From contig OY282558.1 of NCBI GenBank assembly GCA_958295665.1, positions 47,430,389-47,494,388 of the forward strand: a DNA stretch of 64,000 bases, given 5' to 3'. The translations under genes and the position numbers were made by a program. Source of the stretch: Tipula vernalis (taxonomy: Eukaryota; Arthropoda; Insecta; Diptera; Tipulidae). Shown here one piece after another: positions 34,650 to 47,268 of this stretch (the stretch's first letter is position 1; each line of letters begins with the position of its first letter). A model generated the notes under the pieces. That model ran no database searches. It was not told where the DNA came from and saw only the letters and a list, made by a program, of their open reading frames with translations.

Positions 34650-36480
34650 CAATTTGAGTTTTTATTTCAAATGGTTCCGGTTTAGTAATGGAAAATTATG
34701 TCTTGTAAGTGGCCTCCAAAATTTTCGATGACATTGTGGCATAACTGTCGCTAAATTCTCCTTTAAGTCATCAATTGTTTATGGATCATTGGCATAATAA
34801 ACCCATAGGAAAAATTCTAGGGGCGTAAGATCGCAAGATCTATAGGCGGCCAATTAATGTTCTCTTTTCTAGAAAATATTCAATTAATAAAGCGTTCTGT
34901 AAGATATGTGGCACAGTCCAATTCATATCTGTTGTATGGGTCTACATGTCTATCTGTTATCGCTAAACTTTTTTGAAATCTGAAAGCAAAAACTCAATTG
35001 TTCCCAACAACACGGTTTTTTTCTGGTACATCTACGACAACCAATCTTTCGATATTTGTTAATGATACGATATCCTGTTTAGAAAAAGGTAAAAAGTTGA
35101 CACTATCTATATAGAATTCAGCAAGGCCTTTGACAAAATTAATCACAAATTATTAATTGATAAATTAATTAAAGTGAATTCTAATTTTATTCCTATAAAA
35201 TGAATATCATCTTATTTGTCGAAAAGGTTTCAACTAGTACGTATTGATCAAAATTATTCTGAGAAGTTTACAGTCTCATCTGGTGTTCCTCAGGGCAGTC
35301 ATTTAGGTCAATTATAATTTATTCTGTTTGTTAATGATATTGTTGCATGTTTCAAGTTTTGTAAGTGTCTGTTATATGCAGATGACCTTAAAATTTACGC
35401 TAATATCCGAAATGGTATACGGGCGTTTTATAGGTACAACAGGACCTTAATCGGTTTAGTGATTGGAATGTCGAAAATCATTTAGCATTCAATATCTCCA
35501 AATGTAAAATCATGTCATTTGCAAGAACTAAAAATTTAATTGTAGCTCCGTACTGTTTACAAGACGTGGAAATTGATAGAGTTACTCAGTTTGTATTTAG
35601 GTGCATTGTTTACAGGTACCTTAAGTTTTACTAAACAAACATAAATGATTGTAATGATTATTCTGTTATGCCTATTTTGGAATAAGCTGTAGTTATCTGG
35701 AGTTCTAGTTATAAAATCTTTAGCAATCGTATTGAACGAATTCAAAAATGTTCTTAATATTTGCCCGCCGAAGACTTCCGAAGTCAACTTCCGTATTTAG
35801 TTTACCTTCTTATGCCGGTTGTTGTACACTTTTTAATCTTCGTAGTCTTGAATTCCGAAGAAAGATTTGTGCTAAGACGTAATTTGTGCTAAGATTGAAT
35901 GCCCTGTACTGTTTGACTTATTTTCATTTTACGTTATACGAGAATTCTTCGTCCACGACAGTTAATGTTGAGTATTGATTTTCATCGTACGAATTATGGA
36001 ATTGATGAACCGGTCGCGCGTACTTCAAAATATTTGAACCAATATTCAGAACTTTTCGATTTTAATATTTCAAAAGATCTTTTTAAGAATCGTGTTCGAA
36101 ATAATAAAAACTTGTAACACTTTTTTTAGTGCTGGTAAATAAATAAATAAATTCATCAAACAAAAAATTCGTAATCATATTCCAATATCGAGGTCTATTT
36201 ACAGTAACAGCAATTCCACATGCAGCATGGTTCTATCCACCCAGTTCAAAATTTGCTTCGTCCCAATTAGCGAATTGACGACGTATTCCAAAGTCTTATG
36301 GCTTGATTGTTTAAGTTATCGCTATCTTGTATTCTTTCAAATGAAGATTTTTTTTTGCAAAATTCTAAATAAAGTGGTTGGTGGAATGTGTAATTGCTGC
36401 CAATGATGACGAATTGATGTTTATTTATGTTTAGCAATATTTTCTTTTGAACGATCACTATGATCAACATATGGCACTAT
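34650..36480 (-). pseudogene. Tc1/mariner transposase relic, split by a LINE
   Basis: The minus-strand N-terminal half is at 36480-36160: RSKENIAKHK, SIRHHWQQLHIPPTTLFRIL, then RRQFANWDEANFELGG. The C-terminal half is at about 34990-34650: DCATYLTERF, WPP followed by a frameshifted DLTPLEFFLWG-like block, and TIDDLKENLATVMPQCHRKF. The order and strand agree, and the plus-strand LINE (35060-36155) lies between. Similar residues occur in the relic at 29517-30330, so both belong to one family. Confidence 0.65.
35060..36155 (+). pseudogene. Jockey/I-like LINE fragment (RT and C-terminal part)
   Basis: Plus-strand residues include IEFSKAFDKINHKLLIDKLI (about 35115), SGVPQGSHLG, FILFVNDIVACFKFCKCLLY, then ADDLKIYANI (catalytic YADD, about 35375). 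SDWNVENHLAFNISKCKIMS-like and IWSSSYKIFSNRIERIQK segments follow. The 3' end is GGTAAATAAATAAATAAATT (about 36133-36152), a short TAAA-repeat tail. It has many frameshifts. A related element with the same kind of tail is at 47269-48534. Confidence 0.72.
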
Positions 36481-36859
36481 AGTACAAGAAATATGAATGG
36501 CGGCAAATTTAAAAATTAACCTCAGATTGGAGCTAAACCTCATTTTAATCTTCTTGACACACCTTTCCAACCTCGATCAGCCCAACTAATCTCGCCAAAG
36601 TGCCGACGTGTATTTGCCCTTTCTACGAACAACAGCGAAATCCTGCTGCTATAGCCTCATGGCCTATAAGCCTAAGCTGCCGCTACCACCTGAGTAAATC
36701 AAGTGTATGCCTTTTATGAATGGCCATCATTTCTCGATAGCGAATGGCCATGACCAACGCACCAACACAAGTATTCTCTCTCAACAGCCGCAGCCGGCTA
36801 TTTGCGCTGGCTTTAAGTTAACTTGTGGCAAATTTACAGGATGGGTAATTACCTTTTCC

Positions 36860-37240
36860 TAATCTCCTTCACCTTGACAAACACGGCTCCAATTCCTATC
36901 TCCAATGCATCAGTCTGCATGACAAAGTCTTGCTCGAAATTGGGATCTTCCAAAATTGGTGATACTGCGGGCCGTTTTCATTCCATTACAATTTACTTTT
37001 TAACCACATTTACAATAAATTGGGAATCGGAGCCGCTATCGTTGAAAATTCTAATATATGGTATATCGGATATACCAACCTGCCATGCCCATTAGGCACA
37101 TCAAGTCCGTTACAGTTTTTGGTGTGGGGTAATTGAGTAAACTTGCTTCTACTGTAACACCATGATAACCACCAAACTAACAAAATGTTGATTTTGGTAG
37201 CATTGAAAAATCGATATTCTGATACCTGGCAGTTCCAACA
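36860..37240 (-). pseudogene. Gypsy RT end and RNase H fragment
   Basis: The minus strand reads EASLLNYPTPKTVTDLMCLM and GMAGWYIRYT (about 37150-37070), the conserved segment before RNase H. Then come SPILEDPNFEQDFVMQTDAL and GIGAVFVKVKE (about 36965-36865), the RNase H start, with TDA holding the first acidic residue. Several frameshifts are present. Confidence 0.7.
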
Positions 37241-37242
37241 TT

Positions 37243-37620
37243 TTAAATCTGATGATATTTTATTAACACCCGATATCTGCTTCTATCAATATATGCCTCT
37301 AGTGATATCTTTTGACCAACTGGAGCTCTAATTTTCGGAGTAGCATGCGCTGGTTCTAATGGAATTTTAACACTTTTAGTAGATAAACTTCTGTCGCCCA
37401 TTGCTTGAGCTTCATCTATTCTTTTACACATATTTATCAGCTGATCAAATAAAATAAATAAAAACGTGTTCCGACAAGCCAAAATACTCCTTAAACCTTC
37501 ATCAAGAGGCGGACACAATCGTTGAAAAACACCTGGAGATGAGTTATAAATTCCCCAAATATTTCCTTGGCTTGCTGCGTCCGAGCATACATCTCCTCTA
37601 TAATCATGTAATCATCATCA
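37243..37620 (-). pseudogene. Gypsy gag fragment
   Basis: The minus strand shows EMYARTQQAKEIFGEFITHL (about 37590-37530), a frameshift, then LCPPLDEGLRSILACRNT and LINMCKRIDEAQAM. This resembles the retrotransposon gag core of Ty3/Gypsy elements. No zinc knuckle is seen before homology stops near 37243. Confidence 0.55.
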
Positions 37621-37815
37621 ATCACCAATTCTCATATTTTGCATTTTAGTTGCAGCCCAACTGCTCAGCAAATGGAAGATCGAACGGAACACCTTGTCAC
37701 GTGGTTCATGTTAATTGAGATAAAAAATCATTTAATGAAAGTTGGTCTATACGCTATTGAATCGTATATGCCATTTGTATATTCCTGCGTTCTTTTCCTC
37801 TTTACCATACACACA

Positions 37816-37853
37816 TTTTTTTTTTTTTTTTTTTTTTCATTACCAATTTTATT
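37816..37853 (-). terminator. LINE poly(A) signal and tail
   Basis: On the minus strand AATAAA (37853-37848) is followed about ten bases later by 22 A residues (37837-37816). This marks the 3' end of the retrotransposed transcript. Confidence 0.85.
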
Positions 37854-38054
37854 AAAACGTTTAAAACAAAGTTACAATAAATAATAAGTAATTGGTAAGA
37901 TAATTGCACCTTTAGTTTCAAAGAAACGTGTGTCAGGTACAATGGTTCTCTCTAATAATATTACAAAAAATTTAACAAAAAAGTCAAAGTTAACACAATA
38001 ATAATTTACAAAATTTAAAAAGTAAAAGTAATACAAATAAAATAAAAGACAAAA

Positions 38055-40109
38055 CTATAATAATACAAAAAATAGATGCTCAATTGCTTTGTTTAGTTTC
38101 AACCAATTTTTGAGAGCTTTGGAGAAAGCGGAGAAGCTGCTGCACACTCGAATTTCCAATGGTAAGTTGTTAAAGATTATTGCTGAAGCCACACTGAAGT
38201 AACGTTTACGATACTCTAAATTAACATTGGGGACAAACTTTATAAATTTGAAATTTAAACGAAGATTATAAACTGAATAGTTGACAAAGTTGTTCCCGCT
38301 GATGATGTAAAAAAGCTTTAAGACCTTGAAAACATATATGTGTTGTAAAGGCATTATATCCAGCTCCTGAAATATAGGCCATGATGGTGTCTGCAATGAT
38401 TTAAACATCATTAGCCGCAAAACATGCTTCTGTCGAACGTACAAAGGATGTAAAAGAGTTTTACAAGCACCACCCCAACATGCTAAACCATACAGAAGGA
38501 TAGAATCAACTAGGGCAAAATAAACCAATTTCAGAAGATATAATGGACAGTATAATCGTAAAACATACATTTTCCTGGAAACCAAAAGAATTCTCGACTT
38601 AAGGCCTTCAATGTGGGCCATCCAGTTCTAGTTTAGGTTACTATCAATCATAACTCCCAAATATCTAATTTCACATACCGAGCTTATGGTGAAGCAACCA
38701 TTAGGGACACAAATTGGACTGTTATTACAGCCAAATGCGTGATAGATAATCGGTGTTTGGGATCTCTGGCATTCCCTGAAATGCTTAACTTTTGTCTTGT
38801 CGCTCAAAATCAAATTATGGGCTCCCAACCAAATCGCTAACATAACCAAATCCTTGTCAATAATAGTAAGGTTCGCATGATGGTTGAGGCCAGCATAAAC
38901 AAATGAAAGATCATCGGCATACGCAGTGAGGGTACCAGAAAAATTCTGGTTGAAGATTCCATTTATGTAAACAAGAAAGAGTAGCGGCCCCAACACTGAA
39001 CCTTGAGGAACTCCAACCCTAATATAACGCTCCTTACTCAACATATTGTTGACGCGGACAACTTGAGTTCGGTCACTTAGATAATCAGAAAGCCACTTGT
39101 GTAACATTCCACGAAAACCGCAACGATTTAGTTTTAACCGAAGAATTGTATGATCAACTCTATCAAAGGCTTTGGTTAGGTCAACAAACATTGCTGAAGC
39201 CTTAAGTCCTCGATCAATGCTGCCACTTATCTGTTCCAGAAATTCTAAAATCGCTTGTTCAGTATTTTTATTGTTACGAAATCCAAATTGTTTCGGAGAG
39301 AGAAATTCGTTTTGATCCAAGAAATCAACAATCCTGTTCTTCATAGCCTTTTCAAAAATTTTAGAGAAGATTGAAAGAAGTGATATTGGTCGGTAGTTAT
39401 TTACACAAGTTTTATCATTTTTCTTAAATATGGGGACAACAACAGCTCTTTTCAAGGTTCCAGGAAAAACTCCTGTTTCAACACTTAAGTTAAAGAGAAA
39501 AGACAAGACATCCACAAGGAAGCAAGCCATTTTTTTAACGACACTATTTGGAATTCCATCAATCCCAGGAGACGATTTATTTTTTAGGGAGTTAATAATA
39601 TTATACAGTTCCCCTGGAGAAACAGGTGAAAAATAACAACTATTCATAACATCATAACTCTCAGTAACTATTCGATTTCTTTCCAACTCATCCATCACTG
39701 TCGAACTATTGGAGTTCCCTATACTTACAAAGAAATTATTAAATTCATTAGCAATAGCCGCAGAATCCGAAATGGTCACATTATTATGACTATTAATTTC
39801 TCTGATTTCAGCGTTACCATGATGCTCACCAATTATATTATTCACAGTTCGCCAGTTTTTACGAGCATCATTACCATTTTTTTCAAACTGTTTTGTGTAG
39901 AAGTGTTTTTTGGTCTGCTCTATTTTGAGATTTACCATATCACACAGTTTGCGGCTGTAGTTAGCTAGCCTTTTATTGTTAGGAAACTTTTTTGCTAGGT
40001 GACATATTCTATTTCTTTTACGAATGGCTCCCAACAAATTATCAGACATCCATGGCTTAAGCTGGGCTGTTTTATTGAGTGGGACCAATCTAGTTAGCAA
40101 GATGACCAC
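38055..40109 (-). pseudogene. LINE ORF2, reverse transcriptase part
   Basis: The frame runs from 40109 with one TAG at about 38627-38625 and continues to 38055. RT motifs are SSPGIDGIPNSVVKKM, NNYRPISLLSIFSKIFEKAM, LSPKQFGFRNNKNTEQAI, SAMFVDLTKAFDRVDHTIL, VGVPQGSVLGPLLFLVYING and LTAYADDLSFVYAG with the intact YADD catalytic box (about 38905). The C-terminal domain includes LYGLACWGGACKTLLHPLY and AFSKALKNWLKLN. Downstream is the short 3' UTR and poly(A) tail. The joint with the endonuclease part is a frameshift near 40100. Confidence 0.88.
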
Positions 40110-41025
40110 TAAAAATATTTATGAAATTATCATAAGCTAATGACGCATTAGACACATTATAGACATTGATCCAATGTTCATTTAACAGCAATTCTTTTAA
40201 ACACTCATAATCTATACGAGATATCTGCCTCGCATTAGTCTTAAGATGTCCTTTATTCGAGCTCTGTATAGCCAGTCCGATGAATTTAGCATCAATTAGA
40301 CAGTGGTCTGAGATGCCCAAATTATGCACCTTGTATGAAATATTTTGGAAATATCTGTGGTCAAACCTAAAAAAGATATTGTCGATACAGGTCGCAGATG
40401 TTTTAAAAATTCTTGTAGGTTCATCCACTAAAATCTCAAGACCAAAACTAGCCGAAATAACTAAAAGATTCTCCACATGCGCAGTTTTCCGCACAAAATC
40501 CATATTAAAATCTCCCATAATTAAAAGGTTAGTATAGGGCAAGTTTTGCAGAAGCTTAGTGAAATCTTCAATGAAATCTGGAATGTTAGCAGCATGCAGT
40601 CTGTAAACACATACAGCACATAATATTTTCGAACACCAAGGAAAAGTTATACCAACACCATCAAAAGACCTAAAGTCAAGGTTAAACTGCTTACAGCTCA
40701 ACATTTTACTAGCGTAAATTGCAACACCACCAGACCTATATCCCTCATTACATTTAGCAAACAGGTTATAATCATGTAGATCGTAGTTCTCAATTTCATC
40801 ATTAAATATCCAGGTTTCAGACAAACCAATCAATAACGGCCTCACGCATACAGACTCAATGTAAGACAGCAGCCTATCCGAATTCCTCCTCATGCTTCTT
40901 ATATTCTGATAAACAAAACTAAAATCATTCATCATGAAAACGCAAGAAGCCAATAATATAATAATCTCTAAACACAATAACAAAAACACTCCAACGCATA
41001 TAAGATAGCATTGCAATACAAACAA
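40090..41025 (-). pseudogene. LINE ORF2, apurinic-type endonuclease part
   Basis: The endonuclease motifs are in order: VYQNIRSMRRNSDRLLSYIE, GLSETWIFNDEI (catalytic Glu), RSGGVAIYAS, IMGDFNMDFV (about 40525), ATCIDNIFFRF and LGISDHCLIDAKF with the catalytic S-D-H. The most likely start is the Met-Met at about 40934, just before NDFSFVYQN; the longer start at 41025 would add an odd hydrophobic leader. The frame ends at 40090 by frameshift, and RT continues from 40109 in an overlapping frame. Confidence 0.86.
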
Positions 41026-41632
41026 CTGATATGAAAATACCGATAGTAAAAATTAACCATAACGTGCATAATGAAATTTCAAAAGATAATGAACGGTAAC
41101 TCCATAAAAAAAAAATTGAAATAGAAAACGAAAACGGAAGAATGAAAAGATAAATATACAAAATAAATTTAATAAACTCCAATATGATATATGTAAACGT
41201 CTCAAGAATATATTGTAATACCGTAATAATTTTTGTGTCATTGAATGATGGCCATCAATGACTGTGAAAAAATTGCAAATAGCTATCCCAATGTTGGTCC
41301 TGTAATTAAGTTCAGAAATTACCACATCATCGCAGCACAGAATCCAGCCGTACCACACATATCGCATATGTAAGGTTTTAGTTGAACTCATGAACCACCA
41401 GTGCCCCACACCAACAAATGAAAATAACTGAAAAATATCAAATTGTGAACTGATGGATGAAACTAAACAAAAACACAAACAAAAACAATCTTCAGATTTG
41501 AAAAACAAAATTAACAGAAATAATAATAAATTGATAAATAAAAATAGAATTTGTGAACTTTGGTAAGATAAAATCAAGAACTTATATAAAATAAAATAAA
41601 ATTCAAAAAAGTTAATTATACTCAAATGCTTA

Positions 41633-42709
41633 TTATTCCTTATTCTTCCTGGATGGGCCTGCTTGATGAATGTTTTGATGTTGAGAAGGAGTACTATTAA
41701 GTTCAGAACTATCCATGATCTGAGCGATGACATTTTTTTGTTGTTTAGTTGGAGTAGCAGCAAAACCCAAATTTTTTTGGATCCGAATGATATCGTTGAA
41801 TGATGAGACGGTATGAACAATTGATTCCGCAGATTTCCGTAGGTAGATTTTACTATCTTTGCACCAAAGAAATTGAAACTGATGTTTGATTTTGATATTT
41901 TTAGCTTCATTATACAATTTGGATTGCAATTTAGTAAGGTGGTGCAAAAAAATAATTTTGTGAACCGCAGAAGTCTCCTCAACCTTAAACTGGACCATTT
42001 TAATTCTCCGAAATGTAGCAAGTATGTTATTTTTTAATTCAATCGATTTTAGAGTAACAATATGAGAGTTTCGTAATACTGTTTGAGTTTTTGGTGATAT
42101 TTGTTGAACAGACATTATGTCGTCATTAGACATTGACACACCCATCTGCATAATAATTTTGCTTATAGTACCACTTACATCTCGACAGTTTGGGGGTAGA
42201 CCAACAACAATGATGTTTTGTTTAATAGCTTTTTGATTAGCAAGATCAATCTCAGCCTCCATGAAATTGATTTTGCTCTCTTGAATATTATATTTCAGCT
42301 AAAAGTTTACCAGTTTTGCCTTTAAGGAATCATTTTCCTTGGAGAGACCGGAAATAGTTTCCTTAAAGTCATCCAAAGTTTTACATATAAAATTGAAGGA
42401 TCTCTCGAAGTCATCAAACTGCTTCTGCATACCTTTGAGAATACCAACAATATTATCCATGTCCGGTGTATCCGTATTTGGTTGCACATTAGGAACATCA
42501 TCATCTTCTACATCCAGTATTGTAATATTAGCTGTGGTACGACAATCCGGACATACCCAAGTGGCAGAACCAATTTTGAGTCCGCTAAGCAAATCATCAG
42601 ATATATCAGCACACTTAATATGGAAAATTTTCACACACTTGGCACATTTAACACCAGGAAAACGACCTTTAGTAATGTTTTTGGCACACATTGCACAATT
42701 TCCACTCAT
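41633..42709 (-). pseudogene. LINE ORF1 with PHD finger, one in-frame stop
   Basis: From ATG 42709 the protein opens with a PHD-type Cys4-His-Cys3 finger: CAMC, CAKC, HIKC, CPDC within the first 55 residues. A helical, coiled-coil-like stretch follows (residues about 85-150). A TAG at 42301-42299 interrupts; the same frame goes on with QNIIVVGLPPNCRDVSGTIS and about 200 more residues resembling the nucleic-acid-binding FP/ORF1p-like domain. The tail is rich in Gln/Ser. Total length would be about 358 residues. The product would bind RNA and assist ORF2. Only the one nonsense codon breaks it. Confidence 0.8.
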
Positions 42710-45700
42710 TTTTTTTTTATTTTTTTTTATTATTATTATTATTATTTTTTTTTATTAAAGATAGATGAAACATTGATTAACTAATTTTACTTATAGTTTT
42801 TTATAGTTCCAAGAAAGATTAAATTGTTTTTCAATGATTATCAATTTAAAAATCAGTACCTAAACCAAATGACGCACAAAACTTTGTAACAACAATTTTA
42901 TTGATTTTTTTAATGTAATATCCACTTGTTTACGCACACACAGTACAGAAGCATTAGGCACCATTCATAGCGGATTTAAACAACGTAAAGATTACAGTTT
43001 CAAAATTGTTCTTATAAAAAATAATGCAAGAACCAATCAACTATATGCACGATTAAATTAACACTATGCACGATAATTTATTACAAATCACTTAATATAT
43101 GCCATATATAATGAATTATAGAAATAACTATTTCAAGTAACGTTTTAAGTAACACATAAAACACAGTAAACTATATTGCAACACAATGCAAATTTGGGTA
43201 TATTAAACAATACGGTACACCAAGTGATTAGTTCAATGGCTAGATAATGTGATTAGCACTTGTAAATAAAACTTAATCAATTAATTATTTAATATTATTT
43301 ATAGAAAGATGTAAAATGAGGTATTATAGAAATAATATTAGGTAATTTATTTTAATTTTCCTTTTTATTTATAATATATTTATTTAGATGTTAACGCTTT
43401 GAAATCGCACGAGAGAATGAGCATACGCATTCCGGCTGATCTCCTTCTATCATTTCCGGTATTCAGACTAAAATTTCTCATTGAACCTGCTAAATCACCT
43501 CAAATCCTTGGCCAATGAATCGCTGCACCTGATGATTGTTTTGAGTTAAATTATGCGAAATCCGTTGGTTCGTCTACACTCTTAGCTGGGCTTGATTCAT
43601 ACTCGCTCATTAAAACAATAAATATTCTGCAACTCGTAAAGCTTTATCATAATAATCACAACTTTGTGATATCCACTCGATCCGATTGCTTTTTGCTTTG
43701 TTTCAGATCTTTTTGAAGAAATGTTAGGGAATCGATACAAAACTGCGTACAAACAGTCATTCTGCATTTTTCTTTTCTGTTCCTTCTTCAGTACTAATCC
43801 TTAATTTATTGGAACGAAGACATTAATTTCGTACAACATCACTAGCAATGGACGGTTATAAATTCAATGAGGACTATATTAATCGTAACAATTATGTATT
43901 GTATTTGGCAACTCGCTCTTTTAGGTCATATTCATGTAGTTAGTTAACTTACCTGTAGAGTATAACTCTTATTCATTGTTAGATATTGTTGTAAATATCT
44001 TTTGTTGTCCCGATAAGAGGCTGAATTGACCAAAGAAAGTTGGTGAACGAAATACAGAGTCAAAATCAAAATTCCTCCTCAATTCAGCCTTGCTAAGGCT
44101 GTAGTAAACTTGAAACTTGAATGAGTTCAAATATTTACTTATATTTCAATTGAAAGGAGATATGTATCCTTTATGTACAACAAAAAATTGTTGTTTCCAA
44201 TTTTGTTTATGAATTTGGAAGTCTATTTGGAAAATTTGGTAACGTATCAGATTTCATTAAAAGTAACCAAAATTATTGTGCGGTTACTGTCTCTGGTTCA
44301 ATACAGCCGTGTGACAAAGTGTATCCATCGACTTTGTTGTTTAATATGCAACTCTAAATTTGATAGACTTCAAGAAGATTTTTTTTTACATAATATGTAT
44401 CCACTGTAACCAGAACGTAACATAATATTTTTGTTTCTTGTTTGTGTTTAGTATAAACAAACCACTATTGTTGTTAAATTTTTTTTTTTGTGCAGATAGA
44501 AATATAAAAAAACATCTTACCATACTGTACGGCTTAAGGGCAATTGAAATACCATATTTCGTTTTTTTTTGTGCCAACTGCACATTTTTTCTTAGCACAT
44601 TATTTATGATGTAACTTTTATTTCACACCTATCACAAAAAAATTTCGTACGAATTACACTTGAAGTTATTTTTATGTGCTTTTTGAAGTCAAAACGATTG
44701 CGATTAATAAAAAAAAATGTTTTCGTTTGTGACCATTTCAAAAACCATCTTGAATTTTGTTTGTTTGTGCCAATACAAATGCGCTGGCAAAATGAGACAA
44801 AACCAAAAGTTTTTTTTTTTATTTTAAATGTCAAAAATAAGTTACGATAAGCTTTTTGCCAGTTTGATTTATATAAACTTATTTTATTGAATTTAGTTTT
44901 TCGATTTTATTTGGTTGGTACTGCAGCATATACATCTGTGATATACAGAAACAAGACTTTATTTCTTATCTCCATATATTATGTACCTCGTATTAAAATA
45001 AGCTTTATTGTAAACTTTTTCAGTTACAATGGCAAATTTTAGTATTTGTGCTGAATTTTCATAAATACATACATTCAGATAAAAGGCTAAATATTGCTGT
45101 ATCTCTATATGTAAATTGCTGTTACATCAACAAAAGTTTGGTTGTAATATGTGTGTACTGCGGTTGCAATGTGATACCGCAAAAATGTTTAATGGAAAAT
45201 CCATATATTATACGGTGTAGCCAAATGTGTCGTCCAAAAAGCACAATTTCCATTGTGGCGATTTCATTATTCGGCGCGCGCGCACACAGACATGTAATAA
45301 GCTGTACCTAAATTAGATCAAACATTGTCAACACTGGATACAATAATGATAATAGATTACTTTGCTTAGCACATAAAATAGTTTGCTGGTGTCGAACAAT
45401 GGGAAAATTTGATTTATGAAATAACGAAATCACAAAAATATTTTCATTTATCTCTCGATGGTATTCTCGATCAATTTATATTTTTTGGTAAATTGAATAT
45501 TCGATATATATGTATGTATACAGATATAGATGGCTTTCTATTGTTATTCGATACAACAATAAATCTAGATATTTATAGAAATTCATCATAATATCAATTC
45601 AGTCCCGATTAAATGATTATAGAAATTTCTATTTATGGTATAATGAACAAAAGGAAACAAAAAGCATTTGAAATGGATACTTATTTTGTGGTTTGGTCTA

Positions 45701-46640
45701 CACGTCCAAATTAAATTTCGAGACATGAATTTTCCCAACAGAACTAAATTTTATATTTATCTGTATTATTGGATGTCAAATGTAGAATTAAACAAAAAAA
45801 TTAAATTAAATTTTTAAGGGCATTATCCAGTTCAAATAACTTACAACTAATTGGTTTGGGGAGCTCTGGCGGAACAACCATAATTGACGCTGAACTGGAT
45901 GATATTTAACTTAGTGATACCGATTGCATTTTCACCTAATAAATGAATCCACAAAGCAAATAGAGAGGTTAAAAATGAAGGAAGAGACGAAAACAAAATT
46001 AGTAGGTTTTAGTGCGGTGGAGTATTCTAATCTAATCAACCCTGTTTGTCGAATTTGTCCATTTTACAAAGAAGGCGATAAGTGTCTCACAAGCAACAGA
46101 CAACATTTGGGGAAGAAAGGTGCAAGATGACAATTCCCTGATGCGTTCTGTAAAAATTAAGTTTACCAAATGAAGTGACTGATCACTTTCGACGAATCAT
46201 AAAATTAAGCTACTGTACTTGTAGATCGCAATATTATCGGAATCATATAATCTAAAATAGTAGAATGGAGTATCACAAAGAAAGATCCTCACCATAATGC
46301 ATATAATAACAACTAAGTAGTGTGTTTAAAGGCTTTTCAATGTATATTGTAATGTATTGTATTTCAATAAATTCTTTAAATTAATAACATTCCCAAATAA
46401 AATCTAAGGCTTATAGTCAATTACTTTGGGCTAAAAAGACCCAAGTATTGAAATCCTATCAAAAATGAGCAAAAATTTGGTTGGTCCAAAACGATTTGTC
46501 TTGTCTGATTTGGATTTTTTATCGCCAATCTATTTCTATGGCCCAGGCGGAGATTGAATAGCTTTTGGAACCTGTACGTCAAGAGGGTGGGGTACCTGCG
46601 ATACTAGTTAATTCAAAAACCACTTGGTTTTATAAGTATT
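42710..46640. other. A+T-rich sequence with no gene recognised
   Basis: The first part may include the 5' UTR of the LINE (TTATTATT tract at 42717-42757). The rest is A+T-rich with many T runs; open frames are short and without motifs. A 12-bp inverted pair, AGGCTGAATTGA at 44018 and its complement ending at 44090, frames a 49-base loop. I see no coding region that I can support. Confidence 0.55.
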
Positions 46641-46900
46641 TAGCAATGTTTTATGTATGTTGGCTTAAATATTGAATTGGATACTGAATTTGGGGTTGAA
46701 TTGAAGATTAAGTTGGAGTTGGGTTGGGATTGGTTTAGGATATAATAAGCAGTTGACCAGTTTTTTAAATATGCTGGCAGAGAATTGAGTGGAGCGTTGA
46801 GTTTGCGGTTATGATGAGGGTTGAGTTGGGTTCCATTTGCGGGTTGCATTGAGTCTGAGTTAGAATTGAATTAGAAATTAGTGAGCAGTAGAGAAATATA
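46640..46900. repeat. Low-complexity TTGAGTTGGG-like tract
   Basis: Phrases such as GAATTGGA, GAGTTGGGTTGGGATTGG, GAATTGAGTGGAGCGTTGAG and GAGGGTTGAGTTGGG recur without a fixed period. A similar G/T-rich low-complexity stretch is at about 51120-51380. Confidence 0.5.
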
Positions 46901-46944
46901 CATGTATGTATGTACAAACAATATTTAAACTAATCCACAAGCGA

Positions 46945-47268
46945 TGTGGATGGCAGTGGTAATAGTATAATGGTATAACTTTAATGGTATAATGGTGCAA
47001 TGGTAAAATTGTAATGATATAATGGTAATAGTATAATGGTAATGGTATAATGGCAATGGTATTATGGTAATGGTATAATAATAATGGTATAATAATAATG
47101 GACTAACGGTATAATATTGTAAGTTTAACGGTATAATAATACAATGGAATAATTGTAATGATATAATGGTAATGGCATAATGACAATGGTAAAATGTTAA
47201 CGGCGAAATAGTTTAATGGTATAGTTGTGTAATAGTGTAATGGTATAATAGTATGATGGTATAATTAT
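46945..47268. repeat. TATAATGGTAATGG minisatellite, left part
   Basis: Irregular repeats of GGTATAATGGTAATGGTATAAT fill this stretch. The same repeat resumes at 48541 after a LINE insertion, so one tandem tract has been split in two. Confidence 0.85.

Larger units (their letters stand above)
34053..37620 (-). mobile_element. Ty3/Gypsy relic interrupted by a nested insertion
   Basis: Gag (about 37600-37243), RT end plus RNase H (about 37230-36870) and integrase (about 34600-34053) lie in the correct minus-strand order. They are separated by about 2 kb that holds a mariner-like relic, which in turn holds a LINE. No LTRs were found. Much of RT and all of protease are missing. Confidence 0.7.
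37816..42709 (-). mobile_element. Two-ORF non-LTR retrotransposon (CR1-superclade-like), nearly complete
   Basis: The minus strand has ORF1 (42709-41633, PHD finger), a spacer of about 600 bases, ORF2 (about 41025-38055, endonuclease plus RT), a 3' UTR of about 220 bases with AATAAA (37853-37848), and a 22-base poly(A) tail seen as T at 37816-37837. Damage is light: one in-frame stop in each ORF and one frameshift in ORF2. The 5' end lies upstream of 42709 but its edge is not identified. I found no convincing target duplication. A PHD finger in ORF1 is known in CR1-group LINEs, which is the reason for the clade call. Confidence 0.82.

Noticed and set aside
41053..42021. 322-residue minus-strand ORF overlapping LINE ORF1 and the spacer
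   Set aside because: It is out of frame with the PHD/FP-like ORF1, very rich in Phe, Leu and Ile, and spans non-coding spacer; a shadow frame.
44018..44090. Perfect 12-bp inverted pair with a 49-base loop as a possible MITE or terminator
   Set aside because: The arms are short and no target duplication or second copy is visible; kept only as a note.
46640..46849. Minus-strand Asn/Pro-rich ORF
   Set aside because: It is the complement of a low-complexity TTGAGTTGGG-like tract.
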